NCBI RefSeq assembly: GCF_028690125.1
Contig: NZ_JAQVBV010000009.1
Span: 85,529 to 149,528, forward strand
From: Bacteroides sp.
GTDB taxonomy: Bacteria; Bacteroidota; Bacteroidia; Bacteroidales; Bacteroidaceae
Length of the DNA stretch: 64,000 nt
Reading direction: 5' to 3'
The notes under the pieces were generated by a model that saw only the letters and a program-made list of their open reading frames with translations, ran no database searches and was not told where the DNA came from. Numbering within the stretch: position 1 is the first letter of the stretch; every line of letters begins with the position of its first letter. The position numbers and the translations under genes are program-made. Positions 44,398 to 53,708 of this stretch are shown here, one piece after another.

Positions 44398-44587
44398 TAA
44401 TTACAAGTTACTAATTTCAAATTACTCATTGATTACTAATTTCCGGTCACGAAACATAAATTACGAAACACTTATCTGAAGATGAATTATCAATGAAAAT
44501 TTAATTTTCATCCAATATTTTACAAATATCTTAATGATATGTGGCTGAACCGAGGACAGAAATCTGAAAGTTATGATTAAAAACCAA

Positions 44588-44644
44588 AAGTTGAGGTTGA
44601 GCATCAGTCCCGCCTTACAACGGGGCAAATCTCAATCTCAACTT
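44588..44644 (-). terminator. terminator after the inositol-1-phosphate synthase gene
   Basis: AAGTTGAGGTTGAG (44588-44601) and CTCAATCTCAACTT (44631-44644) form a 14-bp stem with one G-T position, followed on the minus strand by a T-rich tail. It separates the synthase from the downstream lipid genes. Confidence 0.65.
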
Positions 44645-44662
44645 GTCTATTTCGGTCTTTTA

Positions 44663-45952
44663 TTATGCTAAATAATCAGGTTCTTTTTCACCGATCATGT
44701 TACGTAATGTCTGTTTTACCATTCTCCACTGAGTGAATAGATCGTGTTCAGGCTGATGTTCGAAGTCATGCATCGGGCTTTTACAGAAGAATGACAACCA
44801 TGTCTGAATACCACTCATACCTGCACGCAAAGCCAAGTCACTAAACAATACCAGATCGAGAGCAATAGGAGCAGCAAGGATAGAATCGCGGCAAAGGAAG
44901 TTTACCTTGATTTCCATCGGGTAGCCCATCCATCCGAAGATGTCGATGTTATCCCATGCCTCTTTATTATCTTTACGGGGAGGATAGTAGTTGATACGTA
45001 CTTTATGGTATACGTCACCATAGAGGTCAGGATATTTCTCAGGCTCGAAAATTGTATCGATAACAGAAAGTTTGCTGACTTCTTTTGTCTTGAAGTTATC
45101 CGGATCATCAAGTACTTCACCGTCACGATTACCTAAAATATTAGTAGAGAACCAGCCGTTTACACCCAACATACGAGTCTTAAACATCGGCGCCAATACA
45201 GTCTTCATCAATGTCTGACCGCTCTTGAAGTCTTTACCGGAAATAGGCACATTCATCTTCTTAGAGAATTCCCACATTGCCGGAGTATCTACACACAAAT
45301 TAGGAGCACCCATAATAAATGGAGCACCTTCGGCAATGGCAGCATAAGCATAGCACATACTTGGAGAAATCACGGTTTTATTGTCCTCTTTCATTGCTTT
45401 TTCTAAAGCGGCAAGTGATTTATGCTCGTCTGACAACGGAATATAAATTTCAGTACTTGCAGCCCACAGCACAGCGATACGCTCACAGTTATTAGCAGCC
45501 TTAAAATCGCGAATATCCTGACGAAGTTGTTCAACCATCTCCCAACGGGTAGCAGCCTTCTTAATGTGTGTACCATTCAGACGTTTTGCCCAACTATGAT
45601 CGAAAGCAGCCGGCATCGGTTTGATAGCTTCCAACTCTTCTTTTACTCCCTTCAGATCTTTTTCTTTCAAAACCTCTGCATACATAGCAGCTTCATATGC
45701 GTTATCAGGGAAGATATCCCATCCACCGAAAACAATATCGTTCAAATCAGCCAAAGGCACTATGTCTTTGATGAGTTTTTCTTCATTGTTTTCCATGCGC
45801 ATTGTAGCAAGCTGTGCAATAGATCCTATTGGTTTTGCCAGTCCCTTACGAGAGGCTAGTGTACCTGTAATCATTGTGGTAGCAACTGCACCACCTACTC
45901 CGACAACCAATACGCCAAGACGTCCAGTAGCGGGTTTAATTTCTTGTTTCAT
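44663..45952 (-). CDS. ino1: myo-inositol-1-phosphate synthase
   Basis: A 429-residue NAD-dependent enzyme that converts glucose-6-phosphate to inositol-1-phosphate. The Rossmann motif is VVGVGGAVATTMITG. Further family segments are GGWDIFPDNAYEAA, SGKDFKSGQTLMKT with the catalytic Lys region, GWFSTNILGNRDGEVL and DSILAAPIALDLVLFSDLALR. It supplies the head group for the downstream phosphatidylinositol pathway. It has its own promoter at 45986-45993 and a terminator after it. Confidence 0.94.
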   Translation of the reverse strand: MKQEIKPATGRLGVLVVGVGGAVATTMITGTLASRKGLAKPIGSIAQLATMRMENNEEKLIKDIVPLADLNDIVFGGWDIFPDNAYEAAMYAEVLKEKDLKGVKEELEAIKPMPAAFDHSWAKRLNGTHIKKAATRWEMVEQLRQDIRDFKAANNCERIAVLWAASTEIYIPLSDEHKSLAALEKAMKEDNKTVISPSMCYAYAAIAEGAPFIMGAPNLCVDTPAMWEFSKKMNVPISGKDFKSGQTLMKTVLAPMFKTRMLGVNGWFSTNILGNRDGEVLDDPDNFKTKEVSKLSVIDTIFEPEKYPDLYGDVYHKVRINYYPPRKDNKEAWDNIDIFGWMGYPMEIKVNFLCRDSILAAPIALDLVLFSDLALRAGMSGIQTWLSFFCKSPMHDFEHQPEHDLFTQWRMVKQTLRNMIGEKEPDYLA

Positions 45953-45985
45953 TTCTATTCTATTAAAATTAAACTAAAATTGTTG

Positions 45986-45993
45986 CAAAAATA
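45986..45993 (-). promoter_or_regulatory. promoter -7 element of the inositol-1-phosphate synthase gene
   Basis: TATTTTTG on the minus strand is an exact match about 35 bp before the ATG at 45952. Confidence 0.62.
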
Positions 45994-46124
45994 AGACTAA
46001 TTAATTACTAAAACGGTTTTTATTTGTCATATATACATTGCAATTAGCAGGATTTAACTTTTAAAAGGTTATATGGAATAGTACAGGGAAGACCTACATT
46101 CGACATATTAAACAATGGAAAAAG

Positions 46125-46358
46125 GACTTTATCCCATATTTCCTGTACTCTCAGAATAATGTCTATATATCTGAATACACAAAATAGAAATGTTCCCGAA
46201 TACTCTCCTCTGTCTAATTATAGAAACAATCACTACCCAAAGTACCTTTTCTTATAATAGTATGAAACATACATCTAAGGATATGGGAAGACGATTTCAC
46301 TGAATCAGGGGAATCATCCCTTTAGCCATTAATCTCAGACCTAAGTCTTATTGAATTG
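46125..46358 (-). ncRNA. possible structured RNA in the 45953-46420 interval
   Basis: An orphan -7 element (46365-46372) points into this segment, which has no long ORF. TCCCATAT/ATATGGGA (46132-46139 with 46281-46288) can form a closing helix, GTATGTTTCATAC (46260-46272) a perfect small hairpin, and GACTT/AAGTC lie near the ends, with TTTTT following the 3' part. The synthase downstream has its own promoter. A 6S-like or other regulatory RNA is possible; I do not recognise it. Confidence 0.33.
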
Positions 46359-46364
46359 AACGGA

Positions 46365-46372
46365 CAAAGGTA
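46365..46372 (-). promoter_or_regulatory. orphan -7 element
   Basis: TACCTTTG on the minus strand is an exact TAnnTTTG match. A TTTG lies only 16 nt upstream, which is short for the consensus. No protein gene begins within 400 bp downstream that lacks another promoter. Confidence 0.4.
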
Positions 46373-46420
46373 GATGGGATTTCAGAACCAAAAAAGGTCT
46401 ATTTATCGGAATAACTGTTC

Positions 46421-49030
46421 TTATTCGCAAGAATTAGGAATACGCACGGTGAAACGTGTGCCTTTACCAACTTCCGAAGTTACTGAAATTGTTCCTCTCA
46501 AACGTTCGACGATAGTCTGACAAATACTGAGTCCTAATCCAGCTCCTTGAGTGAAATTATCGACCTTATAGAAACGTTCAAAAATGTGATCAATACCTTC
46601 CTGAGTGATACCAACCCCGGTATCTTCTACATAAAGAAGAGTATAATCAGGATCTGCGTCCTCTTCATAACCGAAAGTTATGAATCCAGAAGTCGTAAAT
46701 TTAGCTGCGTTATTGATCAGGTTATTAATTACTTGTTGCAACCGGACATTATCTGTCACCAAGTATTTCTTATCAACTTCGGGCATATGCAATACTAATT
46801 CTACGTTCTGAGGCATATTAAGCCGTTGAGAATCATGAACAGTCTTAAGTAACAATGACAGATTATGATTTGAAAACTGAAATTCCATCGTTCCCGATTC
46901 GATACGTGATAAATCAAGAATATCATTAATCAATGCTAACAATAATCCACAGTTCTTATTGATAGTTGCAATGAACTGAGCAACTTCCTCTGCAGAGAAC
47001 AGGCTCGTATCACTCAGCAAATCGGAGAACCCAACAATAGCATTCAATGGAGTACGGATTTCATGACTCATATTGGCAAGAAAAGCAGATTTCAATTTAT
47101 CAGCTTGAAGTGCCTTATCACGAGCTTCTCTCATTTCTTGTTCTGCAACCTTATATCGTTGAATACTTTGACATATACCAAGTATATTATAGAATGAACC
47201 GCTTGTTAATCCCGTAATAACGGAAGAACGATATTCCCACCACTCATATTCACCAGTTGCATTACGCTGGCGGAAATTCAAACGGGCAGAAGATTCATCT
47301 CCTGCCAATGCTTTATCAAAAATAGAACTCATTTCTACTAAATCGTCAGGATGGATCATCCGATCCATCTCATCGCGGGAGATAGTAGTAACAGAGTCAT
47401 CATAACCAAAATGTACAAGAAAACCTTGAGGGAAGATGAATGAATTACTTGCCACATCAAATTGCCAAGGATAAATAAAGCTTTCCTCTAATGCCATATC
47501 AAAGAAACGCTTTTGCATCTCTTCGTCAGAGACATTACGTGCTGACAAAGCCATACCTGTTATTTGCTCCTTAGAACGAATAGGAACAATTTCTCCGGAA
47601 ACTGGGAAGTAGTTCTCAGTATGCACTTCCTTCATAAAAGCCCCCTTAGGTATTACGACTCTATTTCCAGTCTCTACCACTTGATGCAACATCTTACGTA
47701 ATATTTCCTCTCCGTCATAGAATATTTTAAAAAGACTTCCAGCAACCATTCCTTCATAGGGACGTGCTAAAGTCTCATGAGGCAAATGAAGCATCTGCAA
47801 CAAAGAGCGGTTCGTAAAATGAATATTCAAATCAGTATCATAAGTTATTACTCCATCTCGAATAGAATGGAAAATATTGTCAAATTCATTACGTTGTTCT
47901 ACCAACTTATTCTGTACTAACAAGCGTGTCTGAGCATGTACCCTTCGTCTGGATTCCCTACGATTGACACGCACCAGCCATACTACCGAACCAATCAATA
48001 ATATCAGGATTGATGAATAAAGCAGAATGAACAGTAATTTATATTTTTCCCAATATGGCTGATTGACAATCACTCCACCGGGAGGTATTCTGTTCTGACT
48101 GACATGAAAATACTCCAACTGCCGGTAATCATGTATAAATTCCTGATCAAGGTCTGACGTTCCCAATGAAGAGGGTGATTCTCCCTGTAAAACTCTGGAA
48201 GCCTTCTGAGCAGTCAAATGTGCAGATTCAAAAGCATCAGCATCATAAGCCACAAAAACGCCATTAGTTAATCCAACATTCTGGCAAGAAAAAACCGGAG
48301 CTTTAGAATTCTTCCCAACAAACGACAAGAAAGGTGACCACTTAGGAGCAATTACAATGCTGCTATAACTATTTCGGGGATAACAAATGGCAGAAATGAT
48401 ATGATTAGTGGTTTCTTGCTGGGTATTATAGATTTTCATCTTATAATCAGGATTCTCACTGTAGAAAATTTCCCATTCATTCTTAAAGTCTTCACGTCCC
48501 TTATTACTAAGGAAACTATTATCTATCACACATATCACTTCCTTGCGTTGTGGAAACACCTTTTTCGCCTGTTGCAGAATAACGGCAAAATCAGGATTAG
48601 AGGTATATCCACATACATTAGGATGACTTGCTATTAATTCTTCATCAGGATATTTAATGCCGAAAAAAACAACTGGAATCTGCGAAGACAAAGAATCACC
48701 GCAAGAAAATAAAGTATAAAAAGCTTCATCACTGACAGTTACTATTAAGTCAATTCTCTTTTCACGGGCACGCTCACAGATACGACGCATAATCACCTTC
48801 TCTGATTTGAAAGCCCAAAAATCAGCATCCAAATATTCAGTTGTGATATCTACTTTCAATCCGCTATCTTTAAACCCTTTGGCTAACCCACTCGTAAGAT
48901 CACCACTCCAGGGAGTCTGGGATGTATAAGATTGAATAAATAATATTTTGTATGTCTGTTCAGTAGCTAAAGCTCGATTAAAAATAATAAAGAGCAAAAC
49001 TACAAACAAACAATAGTTTCGACGGTTCAT
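46421..49030 (-). CDS. sensor histidine kinase with periplasmic ABC-substrate-binding-like domain
   Basis: An 869-residue kinase with a signal/anchor (about 5-22), a periplasmic domain (about 28-310) like the ABC_sub_bind family (ILFIQSYTSQTPWSGDL, IPVVFFGIKYPDE) and a membrane helix (about 330-348). Two PAS-like regions (about 375-490 and 510-620) lead to HisKA with H656 in NMSHEIRTPLNAIVGF and a HATPase domain (NNLINNAAKF, VEDTGVGI, GAGLGLSICQ). It ends without a receiver domain and no response regulator is adjacent, so the partner is elsewhere. I start at ATG 49030; a TTG two codons upstream is weaker. Confidence 0.9.
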   Translation of the reverse strand: MNRRNYCLFVVLLFIIFNRALATEQTYKILFIQSYTSQTPWSGDLTSGLAKGFKDSGLKVDITTEYLDADFWAFKSEKVIMRRICERAREKRIDLIVTVSDEAFYTLFSCGDSLSSQIPVVFFGIKYPDEELIASHPNVCGYTSNPDFAVILQQAKKVFPQRKEVICVIDNSFLSNKGREDFKNEWEIFYSENPDYKMKIYNTQQETTNHIISAICYPRNSYSSIVIAPKWSPFLSFVGKNSKAPVFSCQNVGLTNGVFVAYDADAFESAHLTAQKASRVLQGESPSSLGTSDLDQEFIHDYRQLEYFHVSQNRIPPGGVIVNQPYWEKYKLLFILLYSSILILLIGSVVWLVRVNRRESRRRVHAQTRLLVQNKLVEQRNEFDNIFHSIRDGVITYDTDLNIHFTNRSLLQMLHLPHETLARPYEGMVAGSLFKIFYDGEEILRKMLHQVVETGNRVVIPKGAFMKEVHTENYFPVSGEIVPIRSKEQITGMALSARNVSDEEMQKRFFDMALEESFIYPWQFDVASNSFIFPQGFLVHFGYDDSVTTISRDEMDRMIHPDDLVEMSSIFDKALAGDESSARLNFRQRNATGEYEWWEYRSSVITGLTSGSFYNILGICQSIQRYKVAEQEMREARDKALQADKLKSAFLANMSHEIRTPLNAIVGFSDLLSDTSLFSAEEVAQFIATINKNCGLLLALINDILDLSRIESGTMEFQFSNHNLSLLLKTVHDSQRLNMPQNVELVLHMPEVDKKYLVTDNVRLQQVINNLINNAAKFTTSGFITFGYEEDADPDYTLLYVEDTGVGITQEGIDHIFERFYKVDNFTQGAGLGLSICQTIVERLRGTISVTSEVGKGTRFTVRIPNSCE

Positions 49031-49064
49031 ACGCAAAATTGCTTTGTTTCAATTATTGTGCGTA

Positions 49065-49072
49065 CAAATATA
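49065..49072 (-). promoter_or_regulatory. promoter -7 element of the sensor kinase gene
   Basis: TATATTTG on the minus strand is an exact match 35 bp before the ATG at 49030. Confidence 0.6.
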
Positions 49073-49112
49073 CGTTATTATATTGAAAACGATGCAAATA
49101 GACGTTTATTTT

Positions 49113-50501
49113 TTATTCTTTGCCCGATAACTTCGTAGATGGTTCTTTTGACACTTCCGAAATTGGATACAAATCGTCTCCCCAATGAGTAGTTGCTTCA
49201 ACAGTTTCTCTGTCACGAATTTCCTTCGCTTTTCGCGCATAAACAATCATACGCATGGATTGATCATATGTAAAATAATTCCATACCCAATTAAGCAATA
49301 CCACTACTTTATTACGGACTCCAAGTATAGAACGCAAATGAACTACCAGCCACATGACCCAAGCAAACCATCCCTGCATCTTGACCTTCTTGAATTCTGC
49401 TACAGCACGATTACGACCAACTGTTGCCATAGCACCCAAGTTTCGATAATGAAATGGTTTCATGTCCTTCCCTTTTTCCAAACGGATCAGATTTTTAGCC
49501 AACAGTTCTCCTTGTTGAATAGCAACCTGAGCTAATTGAGGATGTCCGTTCGGATAGTTCTTATCAGCTATTTGCACACATTGGTCACCAATAGCAAACA
49601 CATTTTCCATTCCTTCTACCCGATTAAATGCATCTACTTTTATACGACCACCACGACCGATCAGAGAGGAATTCATATTACCAATAGGAACTCCAGTAAC
49701 ACCGCTCACCCAAATAAAGGTACGAGTAGCAATTTCACTGCCATCTTCAAGCATCACTTTATGATCACGATAATCCACGACTCGTTTATTCAGAAAAATG
49801 TTCACTCCCATTTCACGGAGGAACTGCTCTGCATGAGCTGAAGAGTCTTCAGACATTCCAGCCAGCAAACGCGGTCCTGCCTCAATCAGATAGATGTGCA
49901 TCAAACTACTAGGCATATCAGGATAGTCATTCGGAAGTACAAACTTTTTCATTTCCGAAAGCACCCCAGCTATCTCCACACCGGTAGCTCCACCTCCTAC
50001 GACAACAACATTCAATAACTCTTGTTGCTCCTGCTTATTAGAGCAGGTAATAGCACGTTCCAGATTAGCCAGCAAGGCATTTCGCAAGCCCATCGCTTCG
50101 GATACGTTCTTCATCGGCATAGCTTCTTCTTCGATATGTTTATTACCGAAAAAATTAGTTGTAGTACCTGCTGAAAGCACCAGATAGTCATACTCCGCTT
50201 TTCCAATAGAAGTTTGTATCATGTTTCGTTCAGGATAAATAGCACGTAATTCTGCCATACGGAAATAAAAGTCTTTCCGATGTTGAAATATCTTGCGAAA
50301 AGGAAATGAAATAGATGTAGGTTCCATACCTGCCGAAGCTACCTGATAAATTAATGGAGGAAACTGATGATAGTTATTCTTATCAATTAATACGACCTGA
50401 AAGCCTGATTTTTTAAGCTTATTAGCCAATTTAAGACCACCGAAACCACCGCCTACTATTACAACGCGTTTCTTGTCTGTTTTTGCAATGTTGAGACTCA
50501 T
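49113..50501 (-). CDS. type II NADH dehydrogenase (NDH-2-like FAD oxidoreductase)
   Basis: A 462-residue flavoprotein with an N-terminal FAD motif (VVIVGGGFGGLKLANKL), a second dinucleotide motif for NADH (NVVVVGGGATGVEIAGVL), the quinone-side segment NYHQFPPLIYQVASAG, and the FAD-binding VFAIGDQCVQ. A C-terminal amphipathic/hydrophobic region (about 370-420) would attach it to the membrane. It would pass electrons from NADH to menaquinone without pumping protons. The gene stands alone, with a gap on either side. Confidence 0.9.
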   Translation of the reverse strand: MSLNIAKTDKKRVVIVGGGFGGLKLANKLKKSGFQVVLIDKNNYHQFPPLIYQVASAGMEPTSISFPFRKIFQHRKDFYFRMAELRAIYPERNMIQTSIGKAEYDYLVLSAGTTTNFFGNKHIEEEAMPMKNVSEAMGLRNALLANLERAITCSNKQEQQELLNVVVVGGGATGVEIAGVLSEMKKFVLPNDYPDMPSSLMHIYLIEAGPRLLAGMSEDSSAHAEQFLREMGVNIFLNKRVVDYRDHKVMLEDGSEIATRTFIWVSGVTGVPIGNMNSSLIGRGGRIKVDAFNRVEGMENVFAIGDQCVQIADKNYPNGHPQLAQVAIQQGELLAKNLIRLEKGKDMKPFHYRNLGAMATVGRNRAVAEFKKVKMQGWFAWVMWLVVHLRSILGVRNKVVVLLNWVWNYFTYDQSMRMIVYARKAKEIRDRETVEATTHWGDDLYPISEVSKEPSTKLSGKE

Positions 50502-50617
50502 ACTCTAATCATGTTTTATTCTTTTAATAACAAATCAAGCATACTTTTAGTTTACTTACAGATCATGAATCTTTTGTCTCACTCAAACTCTCATTATTTC
50601 TGATAACATAAGCTACA

Positions 50618-51523
50618 TTAACGAAGACGCAAACGGTCTCCTACCTCAGGTATATAATCACCATCCTTACGATTCATCTTATATAAATTCTTTAGACGAA
50701 TAGCGAATTTTTGAGAAATACCATGCATTGAATCACCGTCTTTCACTATATATACGGTATATGGCTTAGATGCTTTCTTCTTTTTACTCTTCAGGTAGAT
50801 AATATCTCCTTCCATCAACGTATAATCACGTTGTAAATCATTATATTTCACAAGTTTACGCCAGCTAATATCAAGTTCCTTACCTATACTTTCAAACGTA
50901 TCACCACTACGAGCTCTGATATACGCAATATCATTAGCAATATATACCTGATGAGGATTCATCAGCCAAGGCTCTTTCCTTAATTTACGTTCAGAATAAA
51001 CGCCTTTACGATCGTATTTGTACAAGTCATAGTCTTCAATGATCGTAATCAGACGATTAGCATAAGAAGGATCAGTTGCATATCCAGCTTTCTTCAATCC
51101 CCGTGCCCAACCTTTATAATCTGTGATATCGAGTTTGAAAAGAAAAGCATAACGAGCCCCACGTCTTAGAAAGTCAGAATGATCTTCGTAGGAATCACGT
51201 GGATACTTATACGCACGAAAACACTCATTACGTGCATCATCATCATGGCGGACAGAACGTCCACGCCAACTACTACCACATTTAATACCAAAATGATTAT
51301 TACTTTTACGAGCAAGTTCACTGTATCCGGCCCCACTCTCCAAAAGACCTTGCGCTAATGTTATACTAGCCGGAATTTTATGAAGTTTCATCTGCTCCAC
51401 AGCCAGATCGCTATACTTATTTATATATTCTACATAACGGGAATTCCGTTTTTGTGCCTGTGCTCCTATGGCAAAGAAGAAAAGAACCGTTAAAAAGACA
51501 AGTCTGTATAGTTTATTCTCCAT
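50618..51523 (-). CDS. exported glucosaminidase with LysM domains
   Basis: A 301-residue cell-wall hydrolase. A signal peptide (1-23, cut after AQA) is followed by a glucosaminidase/muramidase domain of the FlgJ type (about 30-175; ASITLAQGLLESGAGYSELA with the catalytic Glu, NNHFGIKC) and two LysM peptidoglycan-binding repeats (about 200-245 and 255-300). It probably cleaves peptidoglycan glycan strands. The reading frame extends upstream to 51583, but the ATG at 51523 starts the signal peptide. Confidence 0.9.
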   Translation of the reverse strand: MENKLYRLVFLTVLFFFAIGAQAQKRNSRYVEYINKYSDLAVEQMKLHKIPASITLAQGLLESGAGYSELARKSNNHFGIKCGSSWRGRSVRHDDDARNECFRAYKYPRDSYEDHSDFLRRGARYAFLFKLDITDYKGWARGLKKAGYATDPSYANRLITIIEDYDLYKYDRKGVYSERKLRKEPWLMNPHQVYIANDIAYIRARSGDTFESIGKELDISWRKLVKYNDLQRDYTLMEGDIIYLKSKKKKASKPYTVYIVKDGDSMHGISQKFAIRLKNLYKMNRKDGDYIPEVGDRLRLR

Positions 51524-51592
51524 TTTTATATTTAATAGTGGATTACAAGGCACAAAAATCTGAAAAATAATTGGGATTATCAATCTCTTTTC

Positions 51593-51600
51593 TAACTTTG
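51593..51600 (+). promoter_or_regulatory. promoter -7 element of the cytidine deaminase gene
   Basis: TAACTTTG is an exact match 35 bp before the ATG at 51636. Confidence 0.65.
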
Positions 51601-51635
51601 TAACATTAATTGTTGAAACTAATTCTCCAGGCGAT

Positions 51636-52118
51636 ATGAAAGACCTTACAATAACTGCTATTATTAAAGTTTATCAGTATGATGAACTGAGTATAGACGA
51701 CCAAAAGTTAATAAAAACAGCTATGGAAGCAACTGCCCGGAGTTATGCACCATATTCTCATTTTTCGGTGGGAGCAGTAGCGTTGCTGAATGATGGAACA
51801 ATAGTATCGGGAACTAATCAGGAGAATGCAGCGTATCCTTCGGGATTGTGTGCGGAACGTACCACCTTGTTTTACGCCAATTCACAATATCCCGACCAAC
51901 CGGTAAAGACCCTCGCTATTGCTGCAAAAACAGAAAAAGATTTTATTCAAATACCAATTCCACCATGTGGTGCTTGCCGTCAGGTTATTCTGGAAACAGA
52001 AAAACGTTATGGGCAGCCCATCCGTATCCTTTTATATGGAAAACAAAGTATCTACGAAGTAAATAGCATTTGCGACTTGCTTCCATTATCGTTTGACTCA
52101 TCAGCTATGGAGGAATAA
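51636..52118 (+). CDS. cdd: cytidine deaminase
   Basis: A 160-residue zinc enzyme converting cytidine or deoxycytidine to uridine. The zinc and catalytic motifs are SGLCAERTTLF (C-A-E) and PPCGACRQVI (P-C-x2-C). The short N-terminal extension is typical of the tetrameric class. The AraC-type gene follows only 2 bp after its stop, so they share a transcript. Confidence 0.93.
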   Translation: MKDLTITAIIKVYQYDELSIDDQKLIKTAMEATARSYAPYSHFSVGAVALLNDGTIVSGTNQENAAYPSGLCAERTTLFYANSQYPDQPVKTLAIAAKTEKDFIQIPIPPCGACRQVILETEKRYGQPIRILLYGKQSIYEVNSICDLLPLSFDSSAMEE

Positions 52119-52120
52119 AT

Positions 52121-52960
52121 ATGCTACAACAGTATCACACCAAACTCAAAGGAACACTTGCGCTCACAGATTCTTATCTGACGGAGAATACTTTGCAAAA
52201 AGAAAAAGGACTCTATAAATTTATCTGGGTACGCAAAGGAAGTATTACAGTGGTGATAGACCACCAGAAAATATTAATCTCAGAAAATGATGTAATATCA
52301 TTGACTCACCTACAACATCTTGAATTCAAATCTATTGACGGGGAATATTTAACTTTATTATTCAACAGTAATTTCTACTGTATCTACGGTAATGACCACG
52401 AAGTTTCGTGTAGTGGTTTCCTTTTCAATGGTTCCTCACATCTTATCCGCTTTACTCTGAATGATAAAGAGCGCCAGCAATTGAATGACATCACCAATGC
52501 CATGGAAAGTGAATTCACTGTCTCCGACGACCTTCAAGAAGAGATGTTACGCATCTTGCTGAAACGTTTCATTATCCAATGTACTCGTATTGCCCGCCAA
52601 AGATTAGACATTACGCGAGAAAAAGAATCTAGTTTCGAGGTAGTACGCCAATACTACAATCTGGTAGATGAACATTACCGAACAAAAAAACAGGTACAAG
52701 ATTATGCTGATATGTTGCATAAATCCCCCAAGACACTCTCTAATATATTCTCAACTTGTAAATTACCGTCTCCATTGAGAGTTATCCATGAAAGAGTCGA
52801 AGCTGAAGCTAAACGTCTGCTACTTTACAGTAGCAAAAGCGCCAAAGAGATAGCAGATATTCTTGGCTTTGAGGACCAAGCTTCTTTCAGCCGTTTTTTC
52901 AAAAATATGACAGGACAGAGTGCTGTTCAGTTCAGAAATGAAACAGAAAGGAATAATTGA
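52121..52960 (+). CDS. AraC-family transcriptional regulator (RclR-like by context)
   Basis: A 279-residue regulator with a cupin-like N-terminal sensor (about 10-110) and a C-terminal AraC double helix-turn-helix (about 185-275; KSAKEIADILGFEDQASFSRFFK). The next genes encode a DUF417 membrane protein and an RclA-like flavoprotein, the same set as E. coli rclR-rclC-rclA. It may sense hypochlorous acid or a related oxidant. Cysteines are present in the sensor half (YCIYGNDHEVSCSG), but whether they match the RclR redox cysteines cannot be judged here. Confidence 0.82.
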   Translation: MLQQYHTKLKGTLALTDSYLTENTLQKEKGLYKFIWVRKGSITVVIDHQKILISENDVISLTHLQHLEFKSIDGEYLTLLFNSNFYCIYGNDHEVSCSGFLFNGSSHLIRFTLNDKERQQLNDITNAMESEFTVSDDLQEEMLRILLKRFIIQCTRIARQRLDITREKESSFEVVRQYYNLVDEHYRTKKQVQDYADMLHKSPKTLSNIFSTCKLPSPLRVIHERVEAEAKRLLLYSSKSAKEIADILGFEDQASFSRFFKNMTGQSAVQFRNETERNN

Positions 52961-53006
52961 TAAGTAAAACGGAAGTATTGCCATTGAGTAGTTATGGGGA
53001 AAGCAC

Positions 53007-53014
53007 GATCTTTG
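53007..53014 (+). promoter_or_regulatory. candidate activator-dependent -7 element of the Rcl-like genes
   Basis: GATCTTTG matches TAnnTTTG except at its first base and ends 34 bp before the DUF417 ATG. A weak match would suit a promoter that needs the AraC protein. Confidence 0.4.
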
Positions 53015-53048
53015 CAGCGTAAGTTAAACCCATAAAAACTCAATAAAG

Positions 53049-53630
53049 ATGAAAGAAAAACTTATCACATTACTTACTTTTACGTCAGGTCTCCAGAATT
53101 TTGGAATCAAGTTTATCCGTGTAGCTATTCTCGTTGTATTCGTTTGGATCGGCGGATTGAAATATTTTCATTATGAAGCGGATGGTATTGTACCATTTGT
53201 TGCCAACAGTCCATTTATGAGTTTCTTTTACGCAAAAGATGCACCGGAATACAAAGAATTTAAAAATCCGGAAGGAGCCCTTGTTCCGGAACATAGGGCA
53301 TGGCATGAAGTTAATCGTACTTATATCTTTTCGTATGGATTAGGGGCATTGATTATGAGTATCGGCATTTTGGTTTTCCTAGGTATTTTCTTCCCGAAAG
53401 TTGGATTGATAGGTGATATGCTCGCCATTATCATGACACTTGGTACACTTTCCTTCCTTGTCAGCACCCCAGAGGTCTGGGTACCCAATCTGGGTGGCGA
53501 TGAATTTGGTTTTCCATTACTGTCCGGCGCCGGGCGATTAGTGATTAAAGATATTGTAATTCTAGCGGGAGCAGTCGTATTACTTTCCAATTCGTCACAA
53601 CGCGTACTCAAAACACTTAAAAACGTATAA
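53049..53630 (+). CDS. DUF417 (RclC/YkgB-like) inner-membrane protein
   Basis: A 193-residue protein with four membrane helices. DUF417 features are the N-terminal RVAILVVFVWIGGLKYFHYEA segment (split: RVAILVVFVWIGG, LKYFHYEADGI), VPFVANSPF, then PKVGLIGDMLAIIMTLGTLS and FPLLSGAGRLVIKD near the end. In E. coli RclC of this family contributes to hypochlorous-acid resistance through an unknown mechanism. Its position between the regulator and the flavoprotein supports the same system. Confidence 0.85.
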   Translation: MKEKLITLLTFTSGLQNFGIKFIRVAILVVFVWIGGLKYFHYEADGIVPFVANSPFMSFFYAKDAPEYKEFKNPEGALVPEHRAWHEVNRTYIFSYGLGALIMSIGILVFLGIFFPKVGLIGDMLAIIMTLGTLSFLVSTPEVWVPNLGGDEFGFPLLSGAGRLVIKDIVILAGAVVLLSNSSQRVLKTLKNV

Positions 53631-53708
53631 GGACGCTTGGGCGACATAAACAAATATTCTATTTTTTCTGTTATATGGCTGTGTATAAACAGTTAAAGAA
53701 AAGAATTT

